From NCBI RefSeq assembly GCF_001650495.1, contig NZ_LWCS01000002.1:186001-250000 (forward strand): DNA of 64,000 nucleotides, written 5' to 3'. The position numbers were made by a program, and so were the translations under genes. This stretch comes from Mycolicibacterium iranicum. Its GTDB lineage: Bacteria; Actinomycetota; Actinomycetes; Mycobacteriales; Mycobacteriaceae. Positions 50,403 to 59,201 of this stretch are shown here, piece after piece; position 1 is the first letter of the stretch; each line of letters begins with the position of its first letter. The notes below the pieces were generated by a model. The model saw only the letters and a list, made by a program, of their open reading frames with translations. It did no database searches and was not told where the DNA came from.

Positions 50403-52202
50403 TCACGCTGCGGCAGTGAGGGCCACCAGGGGGACCACCGTGTATCCCAAGTCCTTGAAGATCCCCAGTTCCAGCGGGCTCAAGGTTTTGACGCCGGGCC
50501 CACCGTCCAACTTCGGACTCATCAGGTAGTTCCCGAAGGTCTGCAGATCCAGATGAGTCAGGGAACTGCCGGGCTCCAACGGATTCGGCGTGTAGATGCG
50601 GACCAGCTGACCACCGTTGGCGGCAACGGCGTTCGCACCACCGAAGAACAGTCCGTTGTTGGCGCCGAGAACGTTGGCCTGGTAGGCCGGGTTCAGCAAG
50701 AAGTCGTCGTTGACGAGTCGGTTTCCCTGATCCGTCACGATGAAGCGGGCGAAAAAGTGCCACCGTCCGTTCACTCCGGTGCCGAAGGCGAAGCCGAAGG
50801 AGTGCAGCAACTCGTGCATGATCGTGGTCGTGAAGTCGAGTTGATTTGAGGCGACGTCATCGCCGAATGCCAACGGCTTGGCGAAGTTCACGTTGATGTA
50901 GCCGTCGGCCGCTTGGCCGTTGAGGTCCTCGCCGGTGATCATCTCGTGCTGAATACGGGTACGCCAGAAGCCGCCCTCCTCATTCGTCAGCAGCCCGTAC
51001 GCATTGGCGATGGTGCCGACGTTCGGGTCCTCGAACCCCGTCACGTCGTAGGTCAGGACCACCGGTTTGACGACCCGGAAGTGCTCGATCAGGATGTCCG
51101 CCGCCCGCTTGAGCGCGTCCCTGCTGGCGTCGCTCCAGTAATCGCGGCCCGCCGTGAAGTCGAAGTCGAACGTGACGGCGCCCTGGTTGATCAGAGATGT
51201 CGCCGGTCCGCTCGCGATCGGGCGCAGCGGCTGAAGGAGATTGGCGTGCAGGCCGACATCGATGGCACGGACATAGAAGGTGTCGACGCCGTTGAAATCG
51301 TCGGCGGGCGTGTAGGTGAAACTGCCGTCGGAGTGGACTCTCACCGTGCCGGTGGTCGGCCTCTTCGACACGATGTAGATCATCCGGTCGCCGTCGGGGT
51401 CGACAGCGCCGATCGAGCCTGTGATCGGCCCGCTGATCACACCCGTAATCTGAATCGGTGCAACGGTCGGCGCCTGGTTGAAGAAGGTGCGACGCATCGC
51501 CAGGAACGATGCCGTCAGCCGTTCCTTTCTCGCCTGGGAAATGTCCAGTGAATCGACCCACGCCTGGTGCCGATCCGTCCAGGTCTGAAGCGTCTCAGCC
51601 ACCGCCTGCTGGTACGGGCTCAGCTGTGACTCGTACGGCGGCATCGACGGAGCCGCCGATGGAACGGCCGACGTCGCTGCTGGGCCGTCGAAGTCGGCGT
51701 CCGCGACATCCGAATCGCTGTCGGTCTCGGCGGTGAACGCCTCATCTACGGCGACTTCCACCAGATTTGCAACCGGATCGGAGTCGTCGGCATCGGCGGC
51801 GACTTCGCCCGCCTGATCATCGTCGACGACCTCGGCGCCATCGTTGTCGTCGTCTTCGTCGTCCTCGGGGCCCGTCTCGGCGGCGCCGCCGTCGGACTCC
51901 TCGTCCGATTCGCCGGCCTTGGTGGCCTTCGTCGTCCTGGTGCGCTGGGCGCCGGAGGCCGACGAATCCGTATTCTTCGCATCGGTGGGGTCAGACGACT
52001 CCGACGAGGTCGAGGACTCGGTGCCGGTATCGGCACTCGCCGTCGCCGCGTCCGGGCCGACCAGACTGAAGCCCAGCAAGGCAGCACCCATGCCGGCGGA
52101 GGCCAGCCCCAGCTTCAGCCATTGCCGAACCGGGAAGTCGTCGGACCGACGATGGCGGCCAACCCTGCGCTCAGTCAACGATTTTCTGACATCGTCAGAC
52201 AT
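50403..52202 (-). CDS. Secreted Ig-like and zinc-metalloprotease-like protein
   Basis: 599 residues. A basic N-terminus and hydrophobic segment (LKLGLASAGMGAALLGFSLV) end in TASADTG, a probable signal peptide. A Ser/Thr/Asp/Glu-rich low-complexity region (about 60-165) precedes a cadherin/Big-like domain (DPDGDRMIYIVSKRPTTGTV, then FTYTPADDFNGVDTF). The C-terminal part has MHELLHSFGFAFG, a HExxHxxG zinc motif. The residue normally giving the third zinc ligand in metzincins (HExxHxxGxxH/D) is Phe, so catalysis is uncertain. Divergent from phoX. Confidence 0.82.
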   Translation of the reverse strand: MSDDVRKSLTERRVGRHRRSDDFPVRQWLKLGLASAGMGAALLGFSLVGPDAATASADTGTESSTSSESSDPTDAKNTDSSASGAQRTRTTKATKAGESDEESDGGAAETGPEDDEDDDNDGAEVVDDDQAGEVAADADDSDPVANLVEVAVDEAFTAETDSDSDVADADFDGPAATSAVPSAAPSMPPYESQLSPYQQAVAETLQTWTDRHQAWVDSLDISQARKERLTASFLAMRRTFFNQAPTVAPIQITGVISGPITGSIGAVDPDGDRMIYIVSKRPTTGTVRVHSDGSFTYTPADDFNGVDTFYVRAIDVGLHANLLQPLRPIASGPATSLINQGAVTFDFDFTAGRDYWSDASRDALKRAADILIEHFRVVKPVVLTYDVTGFEDPNVGTIANAYGLLTNEEGGFWRTRIQHEMITGEDLNGQAADGYINVNFAKPLAFGDDVASNQLDFTTTIMHELLHSFGFAFGTGVNGRWHFFARFIVTDQGNRLVNDDFLLNPAYQANVLGANNGLFFGGANAVAANGGQLVRIYTPNPLEPGSSLTHLDLQTFGNYLMSPKLDGGPGVKTLSPLELGIFKDLGYTVVPLVALTAAA

Positions 52203-52428
52203 AATTTCCCCCGCCGTTAGTTACCTAGGGAACTTTATAACCTATGGCGTTCGGGTTTGCTAGCAAAACTTTTGCACTCGTTGCCACGCCGGAGCGAGCC
52301 GATGGCCGAACTCCGTCGACTTCTGTTAACCCGCTGCTTGCCTGCTGCTAGCCCGGCTACCGTAACTTTCCGCGAGTCCCGGCCGTCCAGCCCACGGCCG
52401 GAGTTCATGCCGGAAGGAATCAGTCGCC

Positions 52429-54504
52429 ATGGCGCTTGTGCCACTCAATCTCCTTGTCAGCCACGACGGAAAGTCGAAGCGACAGCACGTCACCTGCGTG
52501 CACAAATGCGGCAACGCGTGCTCCAAGCCGGCCCCGAACAAGAGCGACAACGAATACTTCGGCGATATCGCCAAGGCGGTCTCTCGGCGGTCCATTCTGC
52601 AGGCCGGCGGTGTCGCCGTCCTGGCCGTGGGTGCCGGCTCCGCGCTCGCCGCGTGCTCGAACAACTCGCAGCCGGCACCGACCACCGCTTCCTCCTCACC
52701 CGCAGCCGCCGAGCCTCCCCCGGGTATGAAATTCGCCTCGGTCGCCCCCAACAGTGAAGACGCCGTCGTCGTCGCCGACGGCTACGAGCAGGGTGTCGTG
52801 ATCAGCTGGGGTGACCCCGTCCTGCCCGACGCACCCAAGTTCGATGTCACCAAGCAGACCGGAGCATCACAGCGCGGCCAGTTCGGCTTCAACAACGACT
52901 TCGCCGGCCTCCTGCCGATCGAAGGGCAAGACGGTCGCTTCCTGTTGGTGACGAACTTCGAGTACGCCACACCGCAGTTCATGTTCCCCGGCTACAACGC
53001 CGATGCCCCCACCCGTGACCAGTTCGACGTCGAGATCGCCGCCATGGGCATGGGTGTCGTCGAGGTCGAGCGGGCCCCCGAGGGGGGCCTGCGCCCGGTG
53101 ATGGGCCGCTACAACCGCCGCATCACCGGCGACACCCCCTTCACCCTGACGGGCCCTGCCGCAGGTACCGACTTCGTCAAGACGGCGGCCGACCCCACCG
53201 GCCGCACCGTGCTGGGCACCATCGCCAACTGTGCCGGCGGCGTGACCCCATGGGGCACAGTGCTTTCCGGTGAGGAAAACTTCCACAGTTACTTCGGCGC
53301 CCCCGAAGGCTCGCCGCCTCCCGGCCCTGTCGACGCCGATCGCCAGGACCGCTACGGCGTCGCGCTGGAGCCGTCGGAACTCAAGTGGGAGACGTTTGAT
53401 CCCCGCTTCGACCTGGCCCAGACCCCCAACGAGGTCAACCGGTTCGGCTACGTGGTGGAGCTGAACCCGTGGGATCCCAATTCGACCCCGGTCAAGCACT
53501 CGGCGATGGGGCGTCTCAAGCACGAAGGTGCCAACATCTACATCACCGACGACGGCACCGTCGTGGCCTATACGGGTGACGACGAGCGCTTCGACTACAT
53601 GTACAAATTCGTCTCCACCCGGAAGATGCAGCCCGGGAACGACCCCGCGGCCATGGCCAACAATCTGGCCATCCTGGACGAGGGCACGCTGTACGTGGCC
53701 AAGCTGTCCAGCGACATTCCTGCCGGCGAGATCGACGGCTCGGGCAAGCTGCCCGCCCAGGGCTCCTTCGCGGGCTCGGGCACCTGGCTCCCGCTGCTGA
53801 AGTCCGGCCCGAACGGGCAGGCGGAGTCACTGGTCGACGGCATCACCGCACAGGAAGTCGCCGTGTTCACCCGCATGGCCGCCGACAAGGCCGGCGCCAC
53901 GAAGATGGACCGGCCCGAGGACTTCGAGGCCAACCCCAAGACCGGCAAGGTCTACGTGGCGCTGACCAACAACGACGAGCGCGGCGCCGCCGGGGAGGCA
54001 CCTGCTGACGCGCCGAACCCCCGCAACGACAACAAGAGTGGGCAGATCCTCGAGATCACCGACAACCACGCCGGCACCGACTTCACCTGGGAGTTGCTGC
54101 TGGTGTGCGGTGACCCCGCGGCCGCCGACACCTATTACGGCGGCTTCGACAAGACCAAGGTCAGCCCGATCTCCTGCCCCGACAACCTCGCGTTCGACAG
54201 CCACGGCAATCTGTGGATCTCGACTGACGGCAACGCGCTGGATTCCAATGACGGTCTGTTCGCCGTGGCATTGGAAGGCCCGAACCGCGGAGAGACCAAG
54301 CAGTTCCTGACGGTGCCGCTGGGTGCGGAGACGTGCGGACCAGTGGTGACCGACGACATCGTCACGGTGTCCGTGCAGCATCCCGGCGAGAACGATGAGA
54401 ACAGCATCGACGACCCCCAGTCGCGGTGGCCCGAAGGCGGCAACGGCACCGCTCGGCCGTCGGTGGTCGCGGTGTGGAAGAGCGGCGGGCAGATCGGCGT
54501 CTGA
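52429..54504 (+). CDS. PhoX-family phosphatase-like protein (DUF839), Tat/lipoprotein-type export
   Basis: 691 residues. SRRSILQAGGVAVLAVGAGS followed by ALAACS combines a twin-arginine-type motif with a lipobox; it is preceded by a ~50-residue cytoplasmic stretch (HVTCVHKCGNACSKP). The beta-propeller body has GTVLSGEENFHSYFG, GRLKHEGANIYITDDG, RPEDFEANPKTGKVYVAL and PDNLAFDSHGNLWISTDG, the PhoX iron/calcium-binding blocks. It probably hydrolyses phosphate esters outside the membrane. ATG at 52429. Confidence 0.9.
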   Translation: MALVPLNLLVSHDGKSKRQHVTCVHKCGNACSKPAPNKSDNEYFGDIAKAVSRRSILQAGGVAVLAVGAGSALAACSNNSQPAPTTASSSPAAAEPPPGMKFASVAPNSEDAVVVADGYEQGVVISWGDPVLPDAPKFDVTKQTGASQRGQFGFNNDFAGLLPIEGQDGRFLLVTNFEYATPQFMFPGYNADAPTRDQFDVEIAAMGMGVVEVERAPEGGLRPVMGRYNRRITGDTPFTLTGPAAGTDFVKTAADPTGRTVLGTIANCAGGVTPWGTVLSGEENFHSYFGAPEGSPPPGPVDADRQDRYGVALEPSELKWETFDPRFDLAQTPNEVNRFGYVVELNPWDPNSTPVKHSAMGRLKHEGANIYITDDGTVVAYTGDDERFDYMYKFVSTRKMQPGNDPAAMANNLAILDEGTLYVAKLSSDIPAGEIDGSGKLPAQGSFAGSGTWLPLLKSGPNGQAESLVDGITAQEVAVFTRMAADKAGATKMDRPEDFEANPKTGKVYVALTNNDERGAAGEAPADAPNPRNDNKSGQILEITDNHAGTDFTWELLLVCGDPAAADTYYGGFDKTKVSPISCPDNLAFDSHGNLWISTDGNALDSNDGLFAVALEGPNRGETKQFLTVPLGAETCGPVVTDDIVTVSVQHPGENDENSIDDPQSRWPEGGNGTARPSVVAVWKSGGQIGV

Positions 54505-54505
54505 G

Positions 54506-54550
54506 CGCTCGCGCGAAGACGAGACAACTGGCGTCTGAGTATCGCGAGCG
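54506..54550 (+). terminator. Hairpin after phoX
   Basis: CGCTCGCG (54506-54513) pairs with CGCGAGCG (54543-54550), and an inner AGACG/CGTCT pair stabilises it. It begins just after the phoX-like stop and is a likely terminator. Confidence 0.55.
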
Positions 54551-54596
54551 GACGCAAACTCGCACTATTACGGCCCGATCCATGCGAGTTTGTGTC
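54551..54596. repeat. Second hairpin between phoX and the LLM gene
   Basis: GACGCAAACTCGCA (54551-54564) and TGCGAGTTTGTGTC (54583-54596) form a 14-bp stem with one G-U pair and an 18-nt loop. It follows the first hairpin directly and ends 26 nt before the next start. Confidence 0.5.
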
Positions 54597-54622
54597 TGCT
54601 TGCGCGGGGCTACGTTAGGTGC

Positions 54623-55420
54623 ATGACTTCTCCCGTCCGCATCGGCGTTCAACTCCAACCGCAGCACTCACCGCGATACGACTTCATGCGCGACGCTGTC
54701 CGGCGTTGCGAGGACATCGGCGTCGACGTGGTGTTCAACTGGGACCACTTCTTCCCGTTGTACGGGGATCCCGACGGTGCGCACTACGAGTGCTGGACGA
54801 TGCTGGGCGCCTGGGCCGAACAGACGTCGCGCGTCGAGATCGGCGCCTTGGTCACCTGCAACTCCTACCGCAACCCCGAGTTGCTCGCCGACATGGCCCG
54901 CACCGTCGACCACATCTCCGACGGCCGATTGATCCTGGGCATCGGATCCGGTTGGAAGCAAAAGGATTACGACGAGTACGGCTATGAATTCGGCACCGCG
55001 GGCGGCCGGTTAGACGACCTCGCCGGCGCGCTCCCCCGCATCGAGTCCAGGTTGGCGAAACTCAATCCGCAGCCGGTGCGCGACATTCCCGTGCTGATCG
55101 GTGGCGGCGGGGAGAAGAAGACGCTGCGCCTCGTGGCCGAGCACGCCCACATCTGGCACTCCTTCAGTGATACGGACAGCTACCCGCGCAAGTCCGACAT
55201 CCTTGCCCGCCACTGTGCCGACGTGGGCCGCGATCCCGCGACGATCGAGAGATCCGCGGAGGCCAAGGGCAGCGATCTGGATGCACTTCTCGAGAACGCA
55301 GGAGCCTTGACCGCGCTGGGTATCTCGATGCTGACGGTCGGCGTGAACGGACCCGACTACGACCTCTCTCAGGCGGAGGCTCTCTGCCGCTGGCGGGACC
55401 GCCACGCTGCCAACGGTTGA
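54623..55420 (+). CDS. F420-dependent LLM-class oxidoreductase (Rv0044c-like)
   Basis: 265 residues of the luciferase-like fold: VRIGVQLQPQHSPRYDFMRD, RCEDIGVDVVFNWDHFFPLYG, RVEIGALVTCNSYRNPELLA and RLILGIGSGWKQKDYDEYGY. DIPVLIGGGGEKKTL is the C-terminal cofactor segment. In mycobacteria such proteins usually use F420. ATG at 54623; a longer frame to 54590 is discarded. Matches the Rv0044c position. Substrate unknown. Confidence 0.92.
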   Translation: MTSPVRIGVQLQPQHSPRYDFMRDAVRRCEDIGVDVVFNWDHFFPLYGDPDGAHYECWTMLGAWAEQTSRVEIGALVTCNSYRNPELLADMARTVDHISDGRLILGIGSGWKQKDYDEYGYEFGTAGGRLDDLAGALPRIESRLAKLNPQPVRDIPVLIGGGGEKKTLRLVAEHAHIWHSFSDTDSYPRKSDILARHCADVGRDPATIERSAEAKGSDLDALLENAGALTALGISMLTVGVNGPDYDLSQAEALCRWRDRHAANG

Positions 55421-55472
55421 TGCTGCAGAACGGCCATGCGGGTGGCGCTGCGCATGAGAGACTGTCGCCGCC

Positions 55473-56153
55473 ATGCCCAAGAAGTACGGGGTGAAAGAGA
55501 AGGACCTCGTGGTCACTCACGTGGTCAACATGGTGCTGACCGGGAAGCTCCGATCTGGAGATCGACTGGACCGCAACGAGATTGCCCGTGATCTGGGTCT
55601 GAGTAGGGTTCCGGTCCAGGAGGCCGTCGTCCAGCTGGAACACGACGGCATCCTTTCCACGCGCTATCACCGCGGGGCCTACGTCGAGAAGTTCGACGAA
55701 TCGGCCGTGCGGGAACACCACGAGCTCTACGGACTCATCAGCGGCATCGCATCCGGGCGCGCTGCCGACGCCGCAGATCCGACGGTCGTCGCCGAACTCG
55801 ACAGCGAGGTCGGGCAGATGCGCGGCGCCCGCGATGCCCGCCAGTTCGGCGTCCATGCCAAACGGTTCCGCGCCGTCATCAACAGTGAGTACGCGGGTTC
55901 CCGTCTGCAGGCGGCCATCGATTCGTCACAGACATTCATCCCTGTGTCGTTCTGGGAGTCGAATGCGCAGCATCGAGAGCAGCTGCTGCCCTCTTATGAA
56001 GCCGAGCTCGTCGCGATCCGCGAACGGGATCGCGACGGCGCACAGGTGGCATGTGCCGAGCGCGCGGACGTCATGGCCAGAACCCTGTTGGGTGAACTGG
56101 TACGACGCGGCGTGCTTGCCCCTCGGGTCGGCCCGCTACGTTGCATTGAATGA
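55473..56153 (+). CDS. GntR-family regulator, FCD-type (Rv0043c-like)
   Basis: 226 residues. Winged HTH: KLRSGDRLDRNEIARDLGLS, RVPVQEAVVQLEHDGILS. The C-terminal FCD-type helical domain (about 80-215) has HAKRFRAVINSEY and AQHREQLLPSYEAELVAI. Its stop overlaps the start of the ABC transporter gene (ATGA), so it is co-translated with the importer and probably senses its substrate. Equivalent to Rv0043c by position. Confidence 0.92.
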   Translation: MPKKYGVKEKDLVVTHVVNMVLTGKLRSGDRLDRNEIARDLGLSRVPVQEAVVQLEHDGILSTRYHRGAYVEKFDESAVREHHELYGLISGIASGRAADAADPTVVAELDSEVGQMRGARDARQFGVHAKRFRAVINSEYAGSRLQAAIDSSQTFIPVSFWESNAQHREQLLPSYEAELVAIRERDRDGAQVACAERADVMARTLLGELVRRGVLAPRVGPLRCIE

Positions 56154-57946
56154 CGTGCTTACGGGTACTGCGCCATCTCGTGAAGATCTTCGTGATCGCG
56201 CTGGTGATGGGAATGGTCGTCACGATCGGGCTCGCCGCACCGGCGGGGGCGCAGGTCGACCAGTGTTCGCCGCCCGGAGTCGGGAGTGCCAGCGCCCTTC
56301 CGACGAACCTGGCAGCCGCGGCAACCGGTCCGGCCGCCGACAGGTACACCACCGCCACCGTGGAACCCCTCGACTCGATCGACGTGGCCGCGCTGGGACT
56401 GAGCCAACCCGGAACGTTGACCGTCGGCACGCTCTCGGACGCGCCGCCGAGCATCTGTATCGACTCTGCCGGGCAATTCACCGGCTTCGACAACGAGCTG
56501 CTCCGGGCGATCGCTGACCGGCTCGGACTACGCATCAACTTCGTCGGCACCGAGTTCTCCGGTCTGCTGGCGCAGGTGGCGGCGCGGCGATTCGACGTCG
56601 GCTCCTCCTCGATCACCACCACCGACGCCCGGCGTCGCACCGTGGGCTTCACCAACGGCTACGACTTCGGCTACTTCTCGCTCGTCGTTCCGACAGGCTC
56701 GCCGATCACCGGGTTCGACCAACTCACCGCCGGTCAGCGAATCGGCGTCGTGCAGGGCACGGTCCAAGAGTCCTACGTCATCGACACCCTGGGACTGGAG
56801 CCGGTGAAGTTCCCCGATTACAACACCGTCTACGCGAGCCTCAAGACCGGTCAGCTCGACGCCTGGGTGGCACCCTCCCAGCAGGCGCAAGGCACCGTGC
56901 AGCCGGGCGACCCCGCCCAGATCATCGAAAACACCTTCAGCCTGGACAATTTCGTTGCGTGGGCGGTCGCCGATGACAACCCCGCACTGATCGATGCGTT
57001 GAATTCCGGGCTCGACGCAATCATCGCCGACGGCACCTGGGCGCGGCTGTACACAGATTGGGTACCTCGCGCGCTCCCGCCAGGATGGAAGCCGGGCTCC
57101 AAGGCCGCCCCGGAACCGCAGCTGCCCGACTTCGCGGCGATCGCAGCGCAGAACGAGGACGCCAGTGCGCCCGCGGCGCCGGTGCAGCCGAAATCCACAC
57201 TTTCGCAACTGGCCTCGGCATTCCTGGACTGGGACCTCTACCGACAGGCCATCCCGGATCTGTTGACGACGGGTCTGCCGAACACGTTGATCCTGACCAT
57301 CGCGGCCAGCATCATCGGACTCGTTCTGGGGATGGCCCTCGCGGTGGCCGGCATTTCGAGATCCCGCTGGTTGCGGTGGCCCGCCCGCATCTACACCGAC
57401 ATCTTCCGCGGACTGCCCGAGGTCGTCATCATCCTGTTGATCGGCCTCGGTGTCGGACCTGTGGTCGGCCACCTGACGGGGAACAGCCCGTACCCGCTCG
57501 GAATCGCCGCCCTCGGCCTGATGGCGGCCGCCTACGTGGGCGAGATCTTCCGTTCCGGCATCCAGAGCGTGGATCCGGGCCAACTGGAAGCCTCACGCGC
57601 ACTGGGGTTCAGCTATCCCACCTCGATGCGGCTCGTCGTGGTCCCGCAGGGTGTTCAGCGGGTCCTGCCGGCGCTGATGAACCAGTTCATCTCGCTGCTG
57701 AAGGCCTCGTCGCTGGTGTACTTCCTCGGGCTGGTGGCCGACCAGCGTGAGCTTTTCCAGGTGGGCCGGGACCTCAACGCCCAGACAGGCAACCTGTCCC
57801 CCTTGGTGGCCGCAGGCCTGTTCTACCTTGCGCTGACCATCCCGCTCACACATCTGGTGAACTACATCGACACCCGGTTGCGTAGGGGACGTCGGCCCGA
57901 TGAGGAGGATCCGCTGGTCCTCTCGACTTCGCAGGAGATGAACTGA
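56150..57946 (+). CDS. ABC importer: substrate-binding protein fused to permease
   Basis: 598 residues. A signal segment (about 1-34, ending APAGAQ) leads to a type-3 solute-binding domain (about 80-300: GFDNELLRAIADRLGLRINF; DVGSSSITTTDARRRTVGFT). From about 360 a permease domain of the polar amino-acid class follows with YTDIFRGLPEVVIILLIGLG, GIAALGLMAAAYVGEIFRSGI and ALGFSYPTSMRLVVVPQGVQ. The fusion puts the binding domain and channel in one chain. The stop overlaps the ATPase ATG by one base. Confidence 0.93.
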   Translation: MTCLRVLRHLVKIFVIALVMGMVVTIGLAAPAGAQVDQCSPPGVGSASALPTNLAAAATGPAADRYTTATVEPLDSIDVAALGLSQPGTLTVGTLSDAPPSICIDSAGQFTGFDNELLRAIADRLGLRINFVGTEFSGLLAQVAARRFDVGSSSITTTDARRRTVGFTNGYDFGYFSLVVPTGSPITGFDQLTAGQRIGVVQGTVQESYVIDTLGLEPVKFPDYNTVYASLKTGQLDAWVAPSQQAQGTVQPGDPAQIIENTFSLDNFVAWAVADDNPALIDALNSGLDAIIADGTWARLYTDWVPRALPPGWKPGSKAAPEPQLPDFAAIAAQNEDASAPAAPVQPKSTLSQLASAFLDWDLYRQAIPDLLTTGLPNTLILTIAASIIGLVLGMALAVAGISRSRWLRWPARIYTDIFRGLPEVVIILLIGLGVGPVVGHLTGNSPYPLGIAALGLMAAAYVGEIFRSGIQSVDPGQLEASRALGFSYPTSMRLVVVPQGVQRVLPALMNQFISLLKASSLVYFLGLVADQRELFQVGRDLNAQTGNLSPLVAAGLFYLALTIPLTHLVNYIDTRLRRGRRPDEEDPLVLSTSQEMN

Positions 57947-58677
57947 TGGCCACCGCGGTGTCGTTGAGTGCCAAGGATATTCATCTTTCGTTCGGCAAGA
58001 GCGCGGTGCTGCGCGGCGTCGACCTCGACGTTGCAGCCGGGTCCAGCACCGCCGTCATCGGGCCGTCGGGATCCGGAAAGTCCACCCTGTTGCGCACGCT
58101 CAACCGACTGTACGAACCGGACCGAGGCGACATCCTGCTTGACGGTCGGTCGGTTCTCGGCGACAACCCCGATCAGCTGCGCCAGCGAATCGGGATGGTG
58201 TTCCAGCACTTTCAGCTCTTCCCGCACCGTTCCGTGCTCGACAACGTCACGCTCGCTCCGCGCCGCCTCAAGAAGCTCAGCGCTGAGGAGGCTCGCGAAC
58301 TGGGGTTGGCGCAACTGGATCGGGTCGGGCTGCGGCACAAGGCAGAAGTCCGTCCCGCGACGCTGTCCGGTGGTCAACAGCAGCGGGTGGCCATAGCCCG
58401 TGCGCTGGCCATGGCACCGCAGATCATGTTCTTCGACGAGGCCACCTCTGCCCTCGACCCCGAACTCGTCAAAGGAGTACTCGCGTTGATCGCCGATCTC
58501 GCCTCGGACGGAATGACGATGGTGGTGGTCACACACGAGATGGGGTTCGCCCGGTCGACAGCCGACACAGTGGTGTTCATGGATCACGGCCGGGTCGTCG
58601 AAACCGGACCGCCCGACCACTTATTCGAATCGGCGGAGACCGAGCGTCTGCGCCGGTTCCTGGCCCAGGTGCTCTAG
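57946..58677 (+). CDS. Amino-acid-type ABC importer ATP-binding protein (GlnQ-like)
   Basis: 243 residues with all ABC motifs: Walker A GPSGSGKST, Q-loop MVFQHFQLFPH, signature LSGGQQQR, Walker B MFFDEATSALDP and the switch VVVTHEMGFAR. The order and lengths match polar amino-acid importers (GlnQ). It powers the fused binding protein/permease encoded directly upstream. Confidence 0.95.
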   Translation: MATAVSLSAKDIHLSFGKSAVLRGVDLDVAAGSSTAVIGPSGSGKSTLLRTLNRLYEPDRGDILLDGRSVLGDNPDQLRQRIGMVFQHFQLFPHRSVLDNVTLAPRRLKKLSAEEARELGLAQLDRVGLRHKAEVRPATLSGGQQQRVAIARALAMAPQIMFFDEATSALDPELVKGVLALIADLASDGMTMVVVTHEMGFARSTADTVVFMDHGRVVETGPPDHLFESAETERLRRFLAQVL

Positions 58678-58757
58678 ACCATGGCGTGACACGATTTCCC
58701 CGGAATCCGCGCTACACCACAACTTGACATCCTTCAACAGGTTAGGCTGTCTGAATT

Positions 58758-59198
58758 ATGGTGGCCACCGACGCACGGGTCAGCGAACTCGCTGGCGAAC
58801 TGCAGCGCGTGCTGTCCAAGGTGCTGTCGGTGATGCGACACACCGGACGGACCGCGACGTCCGGCGACCTCACGCTTGCCCAGCTGTCCATCCTGCTCAC
58901 CCTGTTCGACCAGGGGCCGATGCGCATGACCGAGCTCGCCGCCCACGAACGGGTGCGCACGCCGACGACCACCGTGGCTATTCGCCGGCTGGAGAAGTTG
59001 GGGCTCGTCAAACGCGACCGCGATCCCTCCGATCTGCGCGCCGTCCTCGTCGACATCACCCCGCAGGGACTGGCGCAGCATCGGGAGGCGTTGGCATCCA
59101 GGCAGGCTCACCTGGCGGCGCTGCTGAGCAAGCTCAGCGAGGAAGAACTCGACGCGCTCGCCAAGGCGCTGGCACCGCTCGAGCGCATCGCCGAATAG
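58758..59198 (+). CDS. MarR-family regulator (Rv0042c-like)
   Basis: 146 residues. LTLAQLSILLTLFDQGPMRM, TELAAHERVRTPTTTVAIRRL and the wing DPSDLRAVLVDITPQG are typical MarR features. TTGACA at 58724-58729 may be part of its promoter. Convergent with glucosylglycerate hydrolase, stops 3 nt apart. Matches Rv0042c by position. Confidence 0.93.
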   Translation: MVATDARVSELAGELQRVLSKVLSVMRHTGRTATSGDLTLAQLSILLTLFDQGPMRMTELAAHERVRTPTTTVAIRRLEKLGLVKRDRDPSDLRAVLVDITPQGLAQHREALASRQAHLAALLSKLSEEELDALAKALAPLERIAE

Positions 59199-59201
59199 CG
59201 C

